64,000 nt of DNA from an uncultured Muribaculaceae bacterium (GTDB lineage Bacteria > Bacteroidota > Bacteroidia > Bacteroidales > Muribaculaceae): assembly GCA_958436175.1 (NCBI GenBank), contig CAUBJF010000012.1, positions 17,999 through 81,998 on the forward strand. The letters are read 5' to 3'. Below, in pieces: positions 46,588 through 54,354 of the stretch. The stretch's first letter is position 1; every line of letters starts with the position of its first letter. Below the pieces are notes generated by a model that was not told the origin of the DNA, ran no database searches, and worked only from the letters and a program-made list of their open reading frames with translations. The position numbers were made by a program, and so were the translations under genes.

Positions 46588-46800
46588 TTCTGTCTATGCG
46601 GCAGATCCGTCGGTAACAATGCTGCCGCACTGGAGCATTTTGAAGATGCGGCACGTGTAGCACCAGATGACGCTGTACCATTGACCAATTCGGCCGATAT
46701 CCGCTATCAGCAAGGCGATACAGCCAAGGCCCTCGAGATATATCGTAGAATCGTTGAAGCTCTCCGCAACAAGAATCTCCTGCGATATTCAAGCAAATAA
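46588..46800 (+). pseudogene. Remnant of a tetratricopeptide-repeat gene
   Basis: An open frame of 70 codons without a start codon, preceded in frame by TAA at 46585. It encodes NNAAALEHFEDAARVAPDD followed by IRYQQGDTAKALEIYRRI, which is clear TPR sequence (about one and a half repeats) ending LLRYSSK-stop. The 5' part of the gene is missing. It lies between ypfJ and a convergent transporter gene, so it is a decayed 3' end rather than part of either neighbour. Confidence 0.75.
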
Positions 46801-46850
46801 TCTTAACCAAAATGATATAAATATCAGCCACACGAACAAATTACTGTAGC

Positions 46851-47750
46851 TTATTCCGGGGATTTGGCTTTGCTTATTGTCACGAGCCATACGCCGGAGA
46901 ATATCAGTACTATGGCAATGGCTTTGAGGGGGGTGAATACGTCGAGGCCGAGACATACACCTGTAATTGTGGCAACGACGGGCTGTACGTAGTTGTACAT
47001 GCCTACCAGCGTAGGCCGTAGCCTTTTCTGTCCGATCATTATGCAGATATAGGCGAGGAAGGTGCCGCATATCACCACATAGCAGGTGCCGCCCCATTCC
47101 AGCGTGGAGACCGCTTCCCAGCCGGTCGCACCGAGCCAGTGAAAGCTTGCAGGGAGCGCCACGACTGTGGCCGACAGAAACATCCATTTCATCAGCGTTA
47201 TCAGACTGTACTTCCGTATAAAATTACGGTACAATGTTAGATAGAGCGCATAGCATAGCTGCGCCATAAGCACTATCACGTCGCCTAAGGCGGGATTGGA
47301 GCCACGAGCCTGACCACTGCTGCCGACTATCAGGATGATGGCACCGGCGGCTCCGAGGATTATGCCTCCGGCCTTCTTCGGAGTGATGGGCTCGCGGAGA
47401 ATGAGCCAGGCAAGCAGCATGACCCACATCGGCATCGTTGTGGTGACAAGCGAGGCTTCGCCCGGCGACGTCAGGCTCACTCCCACGATGAAAAAGCCCT
47501 GGTTGAAAAGTACGCCGAGCATCCCTGCACCGACAAGACGCAGGATATCGCCCAGGGGCACATGCTCGCGTGGCAGAAAAAGAGAGGTGAGCCAGAAAAG
47601 AATGGCTGCGCCCGCAACCCTGAAATCAACCATAACCATCGGGGCTACAACTCCGGCGGCAAACACCATCTTGGCAACCGGCGACATAAGTCCCCACATC
47701 ACGTTGGCCCCCAACATAGCGAGGTGCCCCTTAGCCTTATTCATCTTCAT
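46851..47750 (-). CDS. EamA/DMT-family permease
   Basis: A 299-residue membrane protein with ten predicted helices in two EamA repeats. LGANVMWGLMSPVAKMVF begins the first repeat and YVQPVVATITGVCLGLD lies in the second, both classic for the drug/metabolite transporter superfamily (RhaT/YdcZ-like group). The direction and substrate cannot be told from sequence. Its start is 38 nt downstream of a -7 element on the minus strand. Confidence 0.9.
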   Translation of the reverse strand: MKMNKAKGHLAMLGANVMWGLMSPVAKMVFAAGVVAPMVMVDFRVAGAAILFWLTSLFLPREHVPLGDILRLVGAGMLGVLFNQGFFIVGVSLTSPGEASLVTTTMPMWVMLLAWLILREPITPKKAGGIILGAAGAIILIVGSSGQARGSNPALGDVIVLMAQLCYALYLTLYRNFIRKYSLITLMKWMFLSATVVALPASFHWLGATGWEAVSTLEWGGTCYVVICGTFLAYICIMIGQKRLRPTLVGMYNYVQPVVATITGVCLGLDVFTPLKAIAIVLIFSGVWLVTISKAKSPE

Positions 47751-47787
47751 CCTGTGGCTTATTTCTGCGACTGATCATTTCAGCCTG

Positions 47788-47795
47788 CAAAATTA
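47788..47795 (-). promoter_or_regulatory. -7 element of the EamA permease gene
   Basis: TAATTTTG on the minus strand, 37 nt before the ATG. No -33 TTTG at proper spacing. Confidence 0.5.
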
Positions 47796-48067
47796 CAAAA
47801 ATCATCGGTAAGCTGCATCGCATTAATGCAACCTAAGATTACGGGATGTCTAAAGAAACCGTCGATATTATGGTGTCGCTGATATAACAACTGCCTATAG
47901 GCACGCGGGGAGAGTGAAAGTCATACCGCTTGTCTGTCTTAAAAATTAACGTATATAAAGTAAAAACGAATATATTACATTGACATAGGACAGCGACAGA
48001 CATACCCCCTGCTGCTGTCTGGGATTATTTTTCACCCTCTGTCTCGCGTCTTTACGGGAGTTTATTT

Positions 48068-48124
48068 TGTCACTTATTGCCGACAATGAATCATAGCGGG
48101 GTTCATAGGAAAAGCTTAACTTTG
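48068..48124 (+). promoter_or_regulatory. Palindrome promoter, copy 1
   Basis: TGTCAC-TTATTG-CCGACA (48068-48085) followed by TAACTTTG (48117-48124). The distance from palindrome end to the -7 G is 39 nt, one less than in the other six copies. The start of the next gene (48144) follows 19 nt downstream. The rest of the gap 47751-48143 shows no gene. Confidence 0.75.
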
Positions 48125-48143
48125 TGGCGTTAATGGTATTGCG

Positions 48144-48659
48144 ATGAAACAAGGAGAAGGTAAGAAAAAGAACGCTTGGTATGGTCACGTAACGGCTATA
48201 GGCGTTATCATTGGGGCAGCCAGTAATAAGGGGTTGAAACAATCGCTTGCAAGCGGGCATTATGGATTTGTGGGCGGCAAGGAAGGGGAGGCATCTCTCT
48301 ATATCATCAACATCGACATTGCCACCATGATGCATTATGCCGGAACGTGGCGGCAACCGACCTTCTACTATTGTGAGATAGAGGATGAAAATACAATCCG
48401 GACTACGGTGTACCGAATAGCTGACTACGGGCAGCATTATCACAAAGGCCTTAATCCATATATCGCCGTCGGAAACAGCCGAATTGATGATAGAGAACTT
48501 CGGAACTTCATTCGCGACATAGATTCTCAATTGGAATTGCGCCTGCGTGAACTTGGGGAACCGCATACTTTAATTGATGTTACCATGAATCAGATAGGAA
48601 TCCACGCCTGGTATATGCGGGGCAGACTATACGGGGACTTTTACACCAGCTCTCTTTGA
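48144..48659 (+). CDS. Hypothetical protein, 171 residues
   Basis: Not recognised. It starts with a basic segment (MKQGEGKKKNAWYGHVTAIG), has a central acidic and tyrosine-rich part (IINIDIATMMHYAG and FYYCEIEDEN), and ends with a helical segment ELRNFIRDIDSQLELRLREL. There is no signal peptide or membrane helix. It is the first gene of the accessory island and stands alone behind a palindrome promoter, which places it in the same presumed regulon as the genes further right. It is a real gene by promoter, length and composition; function unknown. Confidence 0.6.
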   Translation: MKQGEGKKKNAWYGHVTAIGVIIGAASNKGLKQSLASGHYGFVGGKEGEASLYIINIDIATMMHYAGTWRQPTFYYCEIEDENTIRTTVYRIADYGQHYHKGLNPYIAVGNSRIDDRELRNFIRDIDSQLELRLRELGEPHTLIDVTMNQIGIHAWYMRGRLYGDFYTSSL

Positions 48660-49278
48660 TAGTCCGGGACTTATGTCTCATAAGAATAAATCTTAATAAA
48701 AAGCTGCTGAATAACATGTGTATTTATTTGGCAGTCTTGATATTTCACTCTAAATTTGCCTTTGCAAATATTGGCTTTGGTTGGCAACAGTTCGCTAAAG
48801 ACATATCGGGGAACTTCTCTCTATTGCCTTAGATGCAGGTTGTTCAATAATCTGATGTTTGCATAGTGAGCCCTACGCCGTTGGCCGGGTGATGACTCTA
48901 AAGAGAGTCTTAAACCGGAGAATGGGCGGGTTCATGAATCGCCATCATCCGCAAGGTGTTGGCAGTAACATATTGTAAAAAGCGTTATTGACGTTTGGTT
49001 TCTGACTTCATGAAACTTCGCAACTTTCTAGGTCAAGCAGAACCATGCAACGATGATGCCTATGGGTATGCAATATCCTCACGCACCGTGACGGTGCGTG
49101 CCGATTATATACATACGGCGTGGGGTCTCGTTGCTCGTTTCTATTGACCGGGCAATGCGAAGGCCTCATGAAGTGGAGCGGGCAACAATCGGCTTCACGT
49201 TTCTGTTTCTAACACCATGATGCAGTTTCCATTATAACGGACCCGAACAGGAGCCATAGGGCGAAAAAGTAATGCGCT
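48660..49278. other. Long non-coding stretch with hairpins, possible leader or small RNA
   Basis: About 620 nt without a convincing gene. The right half is structured: a perfect 9-bp stem with a 3-nt loop at 49080-49100 (CACGCACCG / CGGTGCGTG), then TTGCTCG (49131-49137) pairing with CGGGCAA (49149-49155, one wobble), and TGAAG/CTTCA further on. The left half has no clear signal. It lies directly before the unknown operon at 49279 and may be its leader or an independent RNA. Strand is presumed plus. Confidence 0.4.
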
Positions 49279-50436
49279 ATGGCGAAAAAACAAGACATCT
49301 TATATTTAGACGAATTCAAGGACTGGCTTGATGTTAAGGATTTTGCCAACCAAAGGAGTAGGGACTCAATTATAAGCCGTTTGACCAAACTTAACAAACG
49401 ACATCTGATTTCTATAAGTACGGGAGACTTTATGAAAGATAAAAAGAAAGGTATATTTGTAGAACGGACTATCTGGGACGTCCTTGGAAAAATACTCAAC
49501 GACTCTAAAGGCCCCAAATCAGTATATGCAAGAGAGTTACTTGTCGCCATAATATCGAATATTAATAAGGAAAAGGAGGTTATTGCTTCTGACTATAACA
49601 TATCTATTGGCACTGTATATAATTATAATTCGGCATTCGGTACTTACCGCGATTTTATTGAATATAAACTTAAAGAGTTAGGTGCACGCGAAAAAGCCAA
49701 ATTAACTCCTAACGAAAATGCCACAATCAAGAACATCAGCGGGGATATCATTATTCTGTATTCAAAGCAGCTCATTTCAATATTTGCCAGTAGGATGAAT
49801 ACTCAAGATCGGTGCAGTGGTAATAAAGTGTTTCTTCCGCTGGCACTTATCGGTAAAATACTGAAAAGATGCAGAGGTTTAAATAGACTTTCACCGAAGA
49901 ATGCGAAATTCAATCTAAGTCAATGGGCTAAAAAAGAAGCTGAAAAGGTAATAATATATACCGAAACCGGATATTACCCTGTTACTAAAATATCTCAAAT
50001 CAAAATTGATACTAATACAGGCGAGGTATATATAAAAGTAGACGACGTTGAATACCGTGCATATAACCCATTGGAAAACAAAGCTACGATAAAACAGCCT
50101 ATATATATACAGCGAATAAGTCAGACTGACATAGATCATAAAAAAGAAATCGATACCATACTCAAAGAAAATGGTGGCTCTCTTAAGGGTTTGACTGTAC
50201 TCACAGCGTGGATAAAAAAAGCGCAAGATGAATTAAACCTTGATCATATTGACAGTGAAAATTTAGATAGTATCTACGACCATATTTTCACTTGGGATGA
50301 TATTGATTCTCTTATTACTGACGAGTTGATTACAGATATTATCCATGATTTGGGTATCATTTCACGAGAACACGAATTACAACTATCTACGAGCAATTGG
50401 AATCGCAGTACAAAGAAACAAGCTAAAAAGAAATAA
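49279..50436 (+). CDS. Hypothetical protein with a helix-turn-helix-like segment (A+T-rich operon, gene 1)
   Basis: Not recognised. 385 residues, lysine- and isoleucine-rich, coded by DNA visibly more A+T-rich than the flanking core genes, a sign of transfer. Residues ~9-45 (DEFKDWLDVKDFANQRSRDS) loosely resemble the N-terminal SAM-like domain of tyrosine recombinases, but there is no catalytic domain. Residues 98-121, with EVIASDYNISIGTVYNYN, look like a helix-turn-helix. The C-terminal third is acidic and ends in a basic tail (KKQAKKK). The next gene begins 3 nt downstream, so the two are probably co-transcribed. Confidence 0.55.
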   Translation: MAKKQDILYLDEFKDWLDVKDFANQRSRDSIISRLTKLNKRHLISISTGDFMKDKKKGIFVERTIWDVLGKILNDSKGPKSVYARELLVAIISNINKEKEVIASDYNISIGTVYNYNSAFGTYRDFIEYKLKELGAREKAKLTPNENATIKNISGDIIILYSKQLISIFASRMNTQDRCSGNKVFLPLALIGKILKRCRGLNRLSPKNAKFNLSQWAKKEAEKVIIYTETGYYPVTKISQIKIDTNTGEVYIKVDDVEYRAYNPLENKATIKQPIYIQRISQTDIDHKKEIDTILKENGGSLKGLTVLTAWIKKAQDELNLDHIDSENLDSIYDHIFTWDDIDSLITDELITDIIHDLGIISREHELQLSTSNWNRSTKKQAKKK

Positions 50437-50439
50437 AGT

Positions 50440-51435
50440 ATGGAAATGGATAATATTGAATCTGACTACGGTTTAGGAGTTGAATTAAGAGCCGGAACAT
50501 TGTCCCCGGATTTAGTTGAGGTAAGTGAAATCCTTAATCTTCCCATATTTAAGGAGGAAATGTGGCTAACTTATAATGGGGAGGGCAAATACGTGACTTG
50601 TGAAATTAAATATGGTGATTATTATCCTCAGTTTGGGCTTTTAGTCAAGACTGCAAAGGCCGATGGCAACGAACCACTTGTCACTATAGAAAAACCGATG
50701 GATGATAGTTTCTCGTCTGATAATTCAACTGGTTGGATTGGTAGAGCTATAGATGCTCTCATAGACACTAAAGATGATACAACAATGGATTATCAAATTC
50801 ATCTTAATACGAGCATTATTCCAGATTTTTTGAATCAGATAATTAAAGAACGATTTCCAGAGGGGTTAACCGTCAGCAATAACGGATTTAATTTTAAACT
50901 AAAAAAACATGCGTTCAATTATCTGACTTCCGCAAAATATCATAAGCGTATAGGTTCTTTATATGCGGTGAATATGGTAGATAGAGGATATTCAGCATAT
51001 AAGTCTTTTTTTCGGTCAGATGAATTATTTAGGGCTTTTGTGCCTAAAGGCAGTACTACATTTGCAAATGTAGGGAATTTCGCATTAGTAACTGATTCTT
51101 ATGTCATCTATTTGCACATGGATGATTTATCATTCAAATCGCATAATCTACAACAGATGAACCGATACCGATATAATGATTCAAAAAATGGAGAACTTCC
51201 GGTTTATGACTGTAACAATGGAATGGCGCTTATTCCATATAATAATTGGGTGGAAAGAATTGCAGATAAACCAATTCTTATGTTCTGCTGGAATGAAGTA
51301 ATGCTTGCTCACGAAAAAAAATCAAAGTTATTAAACTTCAATGGAGAATTTAATTTATCTGATCGTGATATTGTCGGCAACTATAAGTTAGTATTGGCTG
51401 ATTATCGATATGATTTTCTCTCTCCATTTGAGTGA
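50440..51435 (+). CDS. Hypothetical protein, 331 residues (A+T-rich operon, gene 2)
   Basis: Not recognised. An acidic soluble protein with no signal peptide or membrane helix. It is rich in aromatic residues and Asn in the second half (FALVTDSYVIYLHMDD, YNDSKNGELPVYDCNNGMAL, PILMFCWNEVMLAHEKK), suggesting a compact globular fold. It is 3 nt downstream of gene 1 and shares its unusual A+T-rich composition, so I treat them as a transferred two-gene unit. A palindrome promoter for the next locus begins 4 nt after its stop. Confidence 0.55.
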   Translation: MEMDNIESDYGLGVELRAGTLSPDLVEVSEILNLPIFKEEMWLTYNGEGKYVTCEIKYGDYYPQFGLLVKTAKADGNEPLVTIEKPMDDSFSSDNSTGWIGRAIDALIDTKDDTTMDYQIHLNTSIIPDFLNQIIKERFPEGLTVSNNGFNFKLKKHAFNYLTSAKYHKRIGSLYAVNMVDRGYSAYKSFFRSDELFRAFVPKGSTTFANVGNFALVTDSYVIYLHMDDLSFKSHNLQQMNRYRYNDSKNGELPVYDCNNGMALIPYNNWVERIADKPILMFCWNEVMLAHEKKSKLLNFNGEFNLSDRDIVGNYKLVLADYRYDFLSPFE

Positions 51436-51438
51436 TTT

Positions 51439-51496
51439 TGTCAACATTTTCCGACACTAAAGGTAATGTACTTGACGGGAAGAAATAGCCACTTTG
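51439..51496 (+). promoter_or_regulatory. Palindrome promoter, copy 2
   Basis: TGTCAA-CATTTT-CCGACA (51439-51456), then CCACTTTG ending at 51496, exactly 40 nt after the palindrome. The -7 box lacks the TA of the consensus. It drives the decayed gene at 51516. Confidence 0.65.
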
Positions 51497-51515
51497 TCAA
51501 AAATATAAACCAATT

Positions 51516-51982
51516 ATGAATATAGACGAAGCAAAACAACACATTGACCTGTATGTCAATGGCAACGGAGAGCATGCTCCGCTCGCTATTCTCATTCCCA
51601 GTTTTGAAGTCAAGAAAGAACTCCGGGAGTATCTTGAAAAAATGCATGGATCAAAGAGAATCAATACCCTGCTTGTCTCCTGAGCAAGCCAGTACTTTGA
51701 CTCCAAAGGAAATCTTGTGTCTGACATATCTCAGAGACAGCAGAGACTTGCTGACTGAACAACATTCAATGCCGCCGAGTATCTTGAAGCACGGGTAAAA
51801 GAATATGATAATCCGGGATTCAAATTCCTGTACGATATTGCTGATGTAGCTACGCCGGAATTGCTTGGCGTACGCGCTATATAGCGCAAAAGACCGGCAA
51901 GCGTCTTGTTGTCATCGCATCTATTCCCGTGAATGGACAAGATATACTATTCTATCCATTCGACACAGTAATAGTGAATTAA
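51516..51982 (+). pseudogene. Decayed gene: two in-frame TGA codons and a 2-bp insertion
   Basis: Starting at the ATG 51516 (MNIDEAKQHIDLYVNG), the frame is interrupted by TGA at 51681 and at 51756, and then shifts by two bases at a CGCG near 51873. If the extra two bases are removed, 155 codons read through to TAA at 51980 with sensible protein sequence on both sides (YFDSKGNLVSDISQRQQRL and KTGKRLVVIASIPVNGQDI). Both nonsense codons could be former Trp (TGG). The original protein of ~154 residues is not a family I recognise. A palindrome promoter still sits in front. Confidence 0.8.
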
Positions 51983-51998
51983 AAATTAAGTTATCGCG

Positions 51999-52044
51999 AA
52001 GCGCTTTCGTAGCCTGCGGAGAAAGAGTTAAGCGCTTTTGTTTT
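51999..52044 (+). terminator. Terminator-like hairpin after the decayed gene
   Basis: AAGCGCTT (51999-52006) pairs with AAGCGCTT (52030-52037), with an inner TTTC/GAAA pairing, followed by a T-rich run. It abuts the next palindrome promoter. Confidence 0.65.
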
Positions 52045-52102
52045 TGTCAGCATTTTCCGACAGTAACAATAACTCATGAGAAAAACCGATAAAGTAACTT
52101 CG
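52045..52102 (+). promoter_or_regulatory. Palindrome promoter, copy 3
   Basis: TGTCAG-CATTTT-CCGACA (52045-52062) and TAACTTCG ending at 52102, 40 nt after the palindrome. It heads the small-membrane-protein gene at 52154. Confidence 0.7.
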
Positions 52103-52153
52103 CATCAAAGTTCAATCTTAACTTTTAGCTTTTAATTTTTAATTCTTTCGCGT

Positions 52154-52273
52154 ATGACATTCTTTCTTATCGGACTTGTGATTGCACTGCTTGCAGGCTG
52201 GATAGTGATCGGAGCGCTGAAACTCGTGTTCTCTCTAATCGGCTGGATACTTTCACTAATATTCGACAGATAG
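52154..52273 (+). CDS. Small single-pass membrane protein, 39 residues
   Basis: MTFFLIGLVIALLAGWIVIG and the following leucine-rich residues form one or two hydrophobic helices with almost no loop, ending FDR-stop. It is too short for a family call; small hydrophobic proteins of this size include type I toxins and regulators of membrane enzymes, but no such role can be shown. It lies behind a palindrome promoter with an A/T-only repeat in the leader. Confidence 0.5.
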   Translation: MTFFLIGLVIALLAGWIVIGALKLVFSLIGWILSLIFDR

Positions 52274-52342
52274 AATCCTATATACAACGAAATAGCCGAG
52301 GCGCTTGAAAGGCGGTAGGCAAAAATATAAATCCTTATTATC

Positions 52343-52513
52343 ATGGATAACATTTATACAGGTAGCTACTCTTACAGAATCTATTACGGCGATGGCAACA
52401 CTTCCGGTGTCGTTCGTGCTAACTCCGAGTTTGAGGCGTGTGATAAATTCAGAACCCTTACCGATTGGGGTAAGTCTGGCAAACCTATTGTCAAGGTAGT
52501 AAAAATCGGCTAA
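52343..52513 (+). CDS. Small hypothetical protein, 56 residues
   Basis: Not recognised. The sequence MDNIYTGSYSYRIYYGDGN and the following DKFRTLTDWGKSGKPIVKVV suggest a small beta-rich soluble protein. It starts 69 nt after the membrane protein stop and may share its transcript. After the stop comes a hairpin-like stretch ending in a T-run (GGATAGGCTGCC, later GGCGGCTTATCC, about 52537-52574), probably a terminator. Confidence 0.45.
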   Translation: MDNIYTGSYSYRIYYGDGNTSGVVRANSEFEACDKFRTLTDWGKSGKPIVKVVKIG

Positions 52514-52536
52514 GACACCGCGCAACTCATAAAAGG

Positions 52537-52578
52537 ATAGGCTGCCATTGAAGCAGCAACGGCGGCTTATCCTTTTGC
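52537..52578 (+). terminator. Probable terminator after the 56-residue gene
   Basis: AAAAGGATA near 52533 and GGCTGCC are complemented by GGCGGC and TATCCTTTT near 52562-52577, forming an extended stem with a T-run at its 3' side. Confidence 0.6.
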
Positions 52579-52658
52579 GATGAAGTTAGTTGAATAGGAA
52601 TTTGTATCCTATCCGGAATTACATAATTTGAGCATAAATACTAAAAACGAATGTTATT

Positions 52659-52850
52659 ATGGCTAATTGGTGTAAGACAGAATATACGTTTACGGGCGAT
52701 AGGAAGTCGCTCGAAGGTATTTATGCTTTGATGCAAGGACTTGAAGAGCCTGAGACATCCGATGAAGAGAGCGATTTCGGAAACACGTGGCTCGGCAGAC
52801 TTGCAACGGCTCTTGGCCGGGACTGCCGCTGTTGCGGAATTAAAAATTAA
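52659..52850 (+). CDS. Truncated DUF1281-like protein
   Basis: 63 residues. It begins MANWCKTEYTFTGDRKSLEG, the start typical of a longer family (MANWC-type, DUF1281-related) in which about 200 residues follow. Here the frame ends CGIKN-stop inside an A/T-only repeat, and no remainder is seen downstream. The gene therefore seems cut by the repeat and the four-helix-bundle unit that follows. It is unlikely to be fully functional. Confidence 0.55.
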   Translation: MANWCKTEYTFTGDRKSLEGIYALMQGLEEPETSDEESDFGNTWLGRLATALGRDCRCCGIKN

Positions 52851-52869
52851 AAGTTAAGAATTAAAAATC
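52837..52869. repeat. A/T-only inverted-repeat unit, copy A
   Basis: A-rich orientation (AATTAAAAATTAAAAG, then TTAAGAATTAAAAATC). It supplies the stop of the truncated gene at 52850 and ends just before the four-helix-bundle gene. Confidence 0.75.
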
Positions 52870-52876
52870 GATACGT

Positions 52877-53236
52877 ATGGGCACTAACGTTTTGGAAAAT
52901 AAAAGTTTGGATTTTGCGGTCAGAATAGTCAAACTGTTCGGTTATCTGCAAGATACGAAACATGAGTTTATCATGTCGAAGCAGATAATGCGCAGCGGGA
53001 CGAGCATTGGTGCCAATGTAGCTGAAGCACAAGGTGCGCAAAGCGATGCCGACTTCGTTGCCCGTCTGCATATAGCATTGAAGGAATGTAATGAAACAAT
53101 CTATTGGCTCAAACTTCTCGAACGCACAGACTATCTCTCTGCTTCAGAGTGCCCTTCATTGAATCAGGATATTAATGAGCTCAAAGCTCTACTGACATCA
53201 ATTTTGAAAAGCACGAAATCACGCATCAACTCTTAA
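52877..53236 (+). CDS. Four-helix-bundle protein (IVP/S23 type)
   Basis: A 119-residue all-helical protein. LDFAVRIVKLFGYLQDTKHE, the core signature IMRSGTSIGANVAEAQGA, and ALKECNETIYWLKLLERTDYL are the marks of the TIGR02436 four-helix-bundle family, first known from intervening sequences in 23S rRNA and also found free in chromosomes. Its biochemical role is not settled. A/T repeats flank it on both sides, and the gene before it is truncated, as if this gene and its repeats form an insertable cassette. Confidence 0.9.
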   Translation: MGTNVLENKSLDFAVRIVKLFGYLQDTKHEFIMSKQIMRSGTSIGANVAEAQGAQSDADFVARLHIALKECNETIYWLKLLERTDYLSASECPSLNQDINELKALLTSILKSTKSRINS

Positions 53237-53294
53237 TTTACGAAAGTGTTATTTTAATTTTTAAATTTTAATTTAAGATAACTCTTAATTCTTA
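53232..53294. repeat. A/T-only repeat unit, copy B
   Basis: Between the four-helix-bundle gene and the next gene. T-rich orientation on the right side (TTTTAATTTTTAAATTTTAA, then CTTAATTCTTAATGG), which touches the start codon of the gene at 53295. Confidence 0.7.
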
Positions 53295-54269
53295 ATGGAG
53301 TATCATATTGGGCGGCAGATACATGCCAAGATTTATCAGACGGACAAGCAACCGGAACAGGTAGCTCGGGAGATTGGTATTCAGCGGCAGTCTCTCTACG
53401 ATATTTTCAACAGCGAGAGTATCAAGACAAGCCGGCTGATGGATCTCTGCAAGGCTCTCAATTATGATTTCTTCTCCGATCTCTCGACAGTGTTCAATCA
53501 TGGACGCGACAGAGTAATCTCAGAGTCTGACTCAGACTTCAACTGCACGCTTATACGTAAAGACGAACTGCGGATATTCTCAATGAACTATCTCTTTGAT
53601 GAAGTAGTTGAACGTTATGTCAAAGCCGATACTGACAAGCCGTTGGTGGTCTTCTTCGCCAAGCAGCCTGTCGGCACGACTGCCGACGATGTTGCGGCAA
53701 GGATAGTCAAGAAGGATGAGAGTATCAAGACTATGATATACGACGGCAACAATTACTACAAGGCATTGGAAGAGGCAAAAGAGCAGATGCAGACTTCCGG
53801 GCAGCGTGTGGCATTGATTATCCCTGTAACCAATGACTTGCGGCGCGGAGCAAGCGGCGGACTTGTGTATGAGGATGTCGCAGAAGATTTGTTCCGATTA
53901 TGGCGAGATAAAGCCCATGCGGTTGCTGTCAAAACAGGAATATCGGGCTATCAATGTCGTCGTGAGTATTACCGTGCATATCTGGGTGACGGACTATTCG
54001 ACCGTCTTGCCCGGCAGTTTACAATAAATGATGAGATTGAGCAGCAGTTGTTCGAGTTGAGTTTCGGCTATGACTTTCTCACACCTACAGTACTTATCTC
54101 TGAAGACAAGACCGGTTACAGCCGTATCAAGCTGTCATATCCCGAACCGAACGAAGCGCTACAAGCCCTGCTCTTCGACAACGGCGTGAACAACTCTCCA
54201 CATCTTGACATGTGGATCGACATCAGCAACAATAGGATCATCGACTACCAAAGGAGAATTAAGAATTAA
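53295..54269 (+). CDS. Helix-turn-helix protein, 324 residues, of unknown role
   Basis: Residues ~10-60 (QPEQVAREIGIQRQSLYDIF, then SRLMDLCKALNYDFFSDLS) form an XRE-like helix-turn-helix. The remaining ~260 residues are not a family I know; they contain DKPLVVFFAKQPVGT and QRVALIIPVTNDLRRG, suggesting an alpha/beta domain. The protein ends RRIKN-stop within an A/T repeat. As the only full-length helix-turn-helix protein in this part of the island, it is one candidate regulator of the palindrome promoters, without direct evidence. Confidence 0.65.
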   Translation: MEYHIGRQIHAKIYQTDKQPEQVAREIGIQRQSLYDIFNSESIKTSRLMDLCKALNYDFFSDLSTVFNHGRDRVISESDSDFNCTLIRKDELRIFSMNYLFDEVVERYVKADTDKPLVVFFAKQPVGTTADDVAARIVKKDESIKTMIYDGNNYYKALEEAKEQMQTSGQRVALIIPVTNDLRRGASGGLVYEDVAEDLFRLWRDKAHAVAVKTGISGYQCRREYYRAYLGDGLFDRLARQFTINDEIEQQLFELSFGYDFLTPTVLISEDKTGYSRIKLSYPEPNEALQALLFDNGVNNSPHLDMWIDISNNRIIDYQRRIKN

Positions 54270-54354
54270 AAGGTAAAAATTACAAAAATCCCTAACTGAC
54301 AATATTTTAACTCTCATTTTTAATTCTTCATTCTTAACTTTTAATTCTTAATTT
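54257..54354. repeat. A/T-only inverted repeat pair, copy C
   Basis: A-rich arm (54257-54285) and T-rich arm (54308-54354) with a short spacer. The left arm carries the stop codon of the previous gene and the right arm ends at the ATG of the next. Confidence 0.75.

Noticed and set aside
47946..48566. Minus-strand frame of 206 codons opposite the gene at 48144
   Set aside because: The plus-strand gene has a palindrome promoter and better composition; the minus frame has no promoter.
51516..51982. Recoding of TGA as tryptophan in a transferred gene
   Set aside because: Many genes in the window, including island genes such as the GNAT partner, end normally at TGA, and this locus also has a frameshift; decay is simpler.
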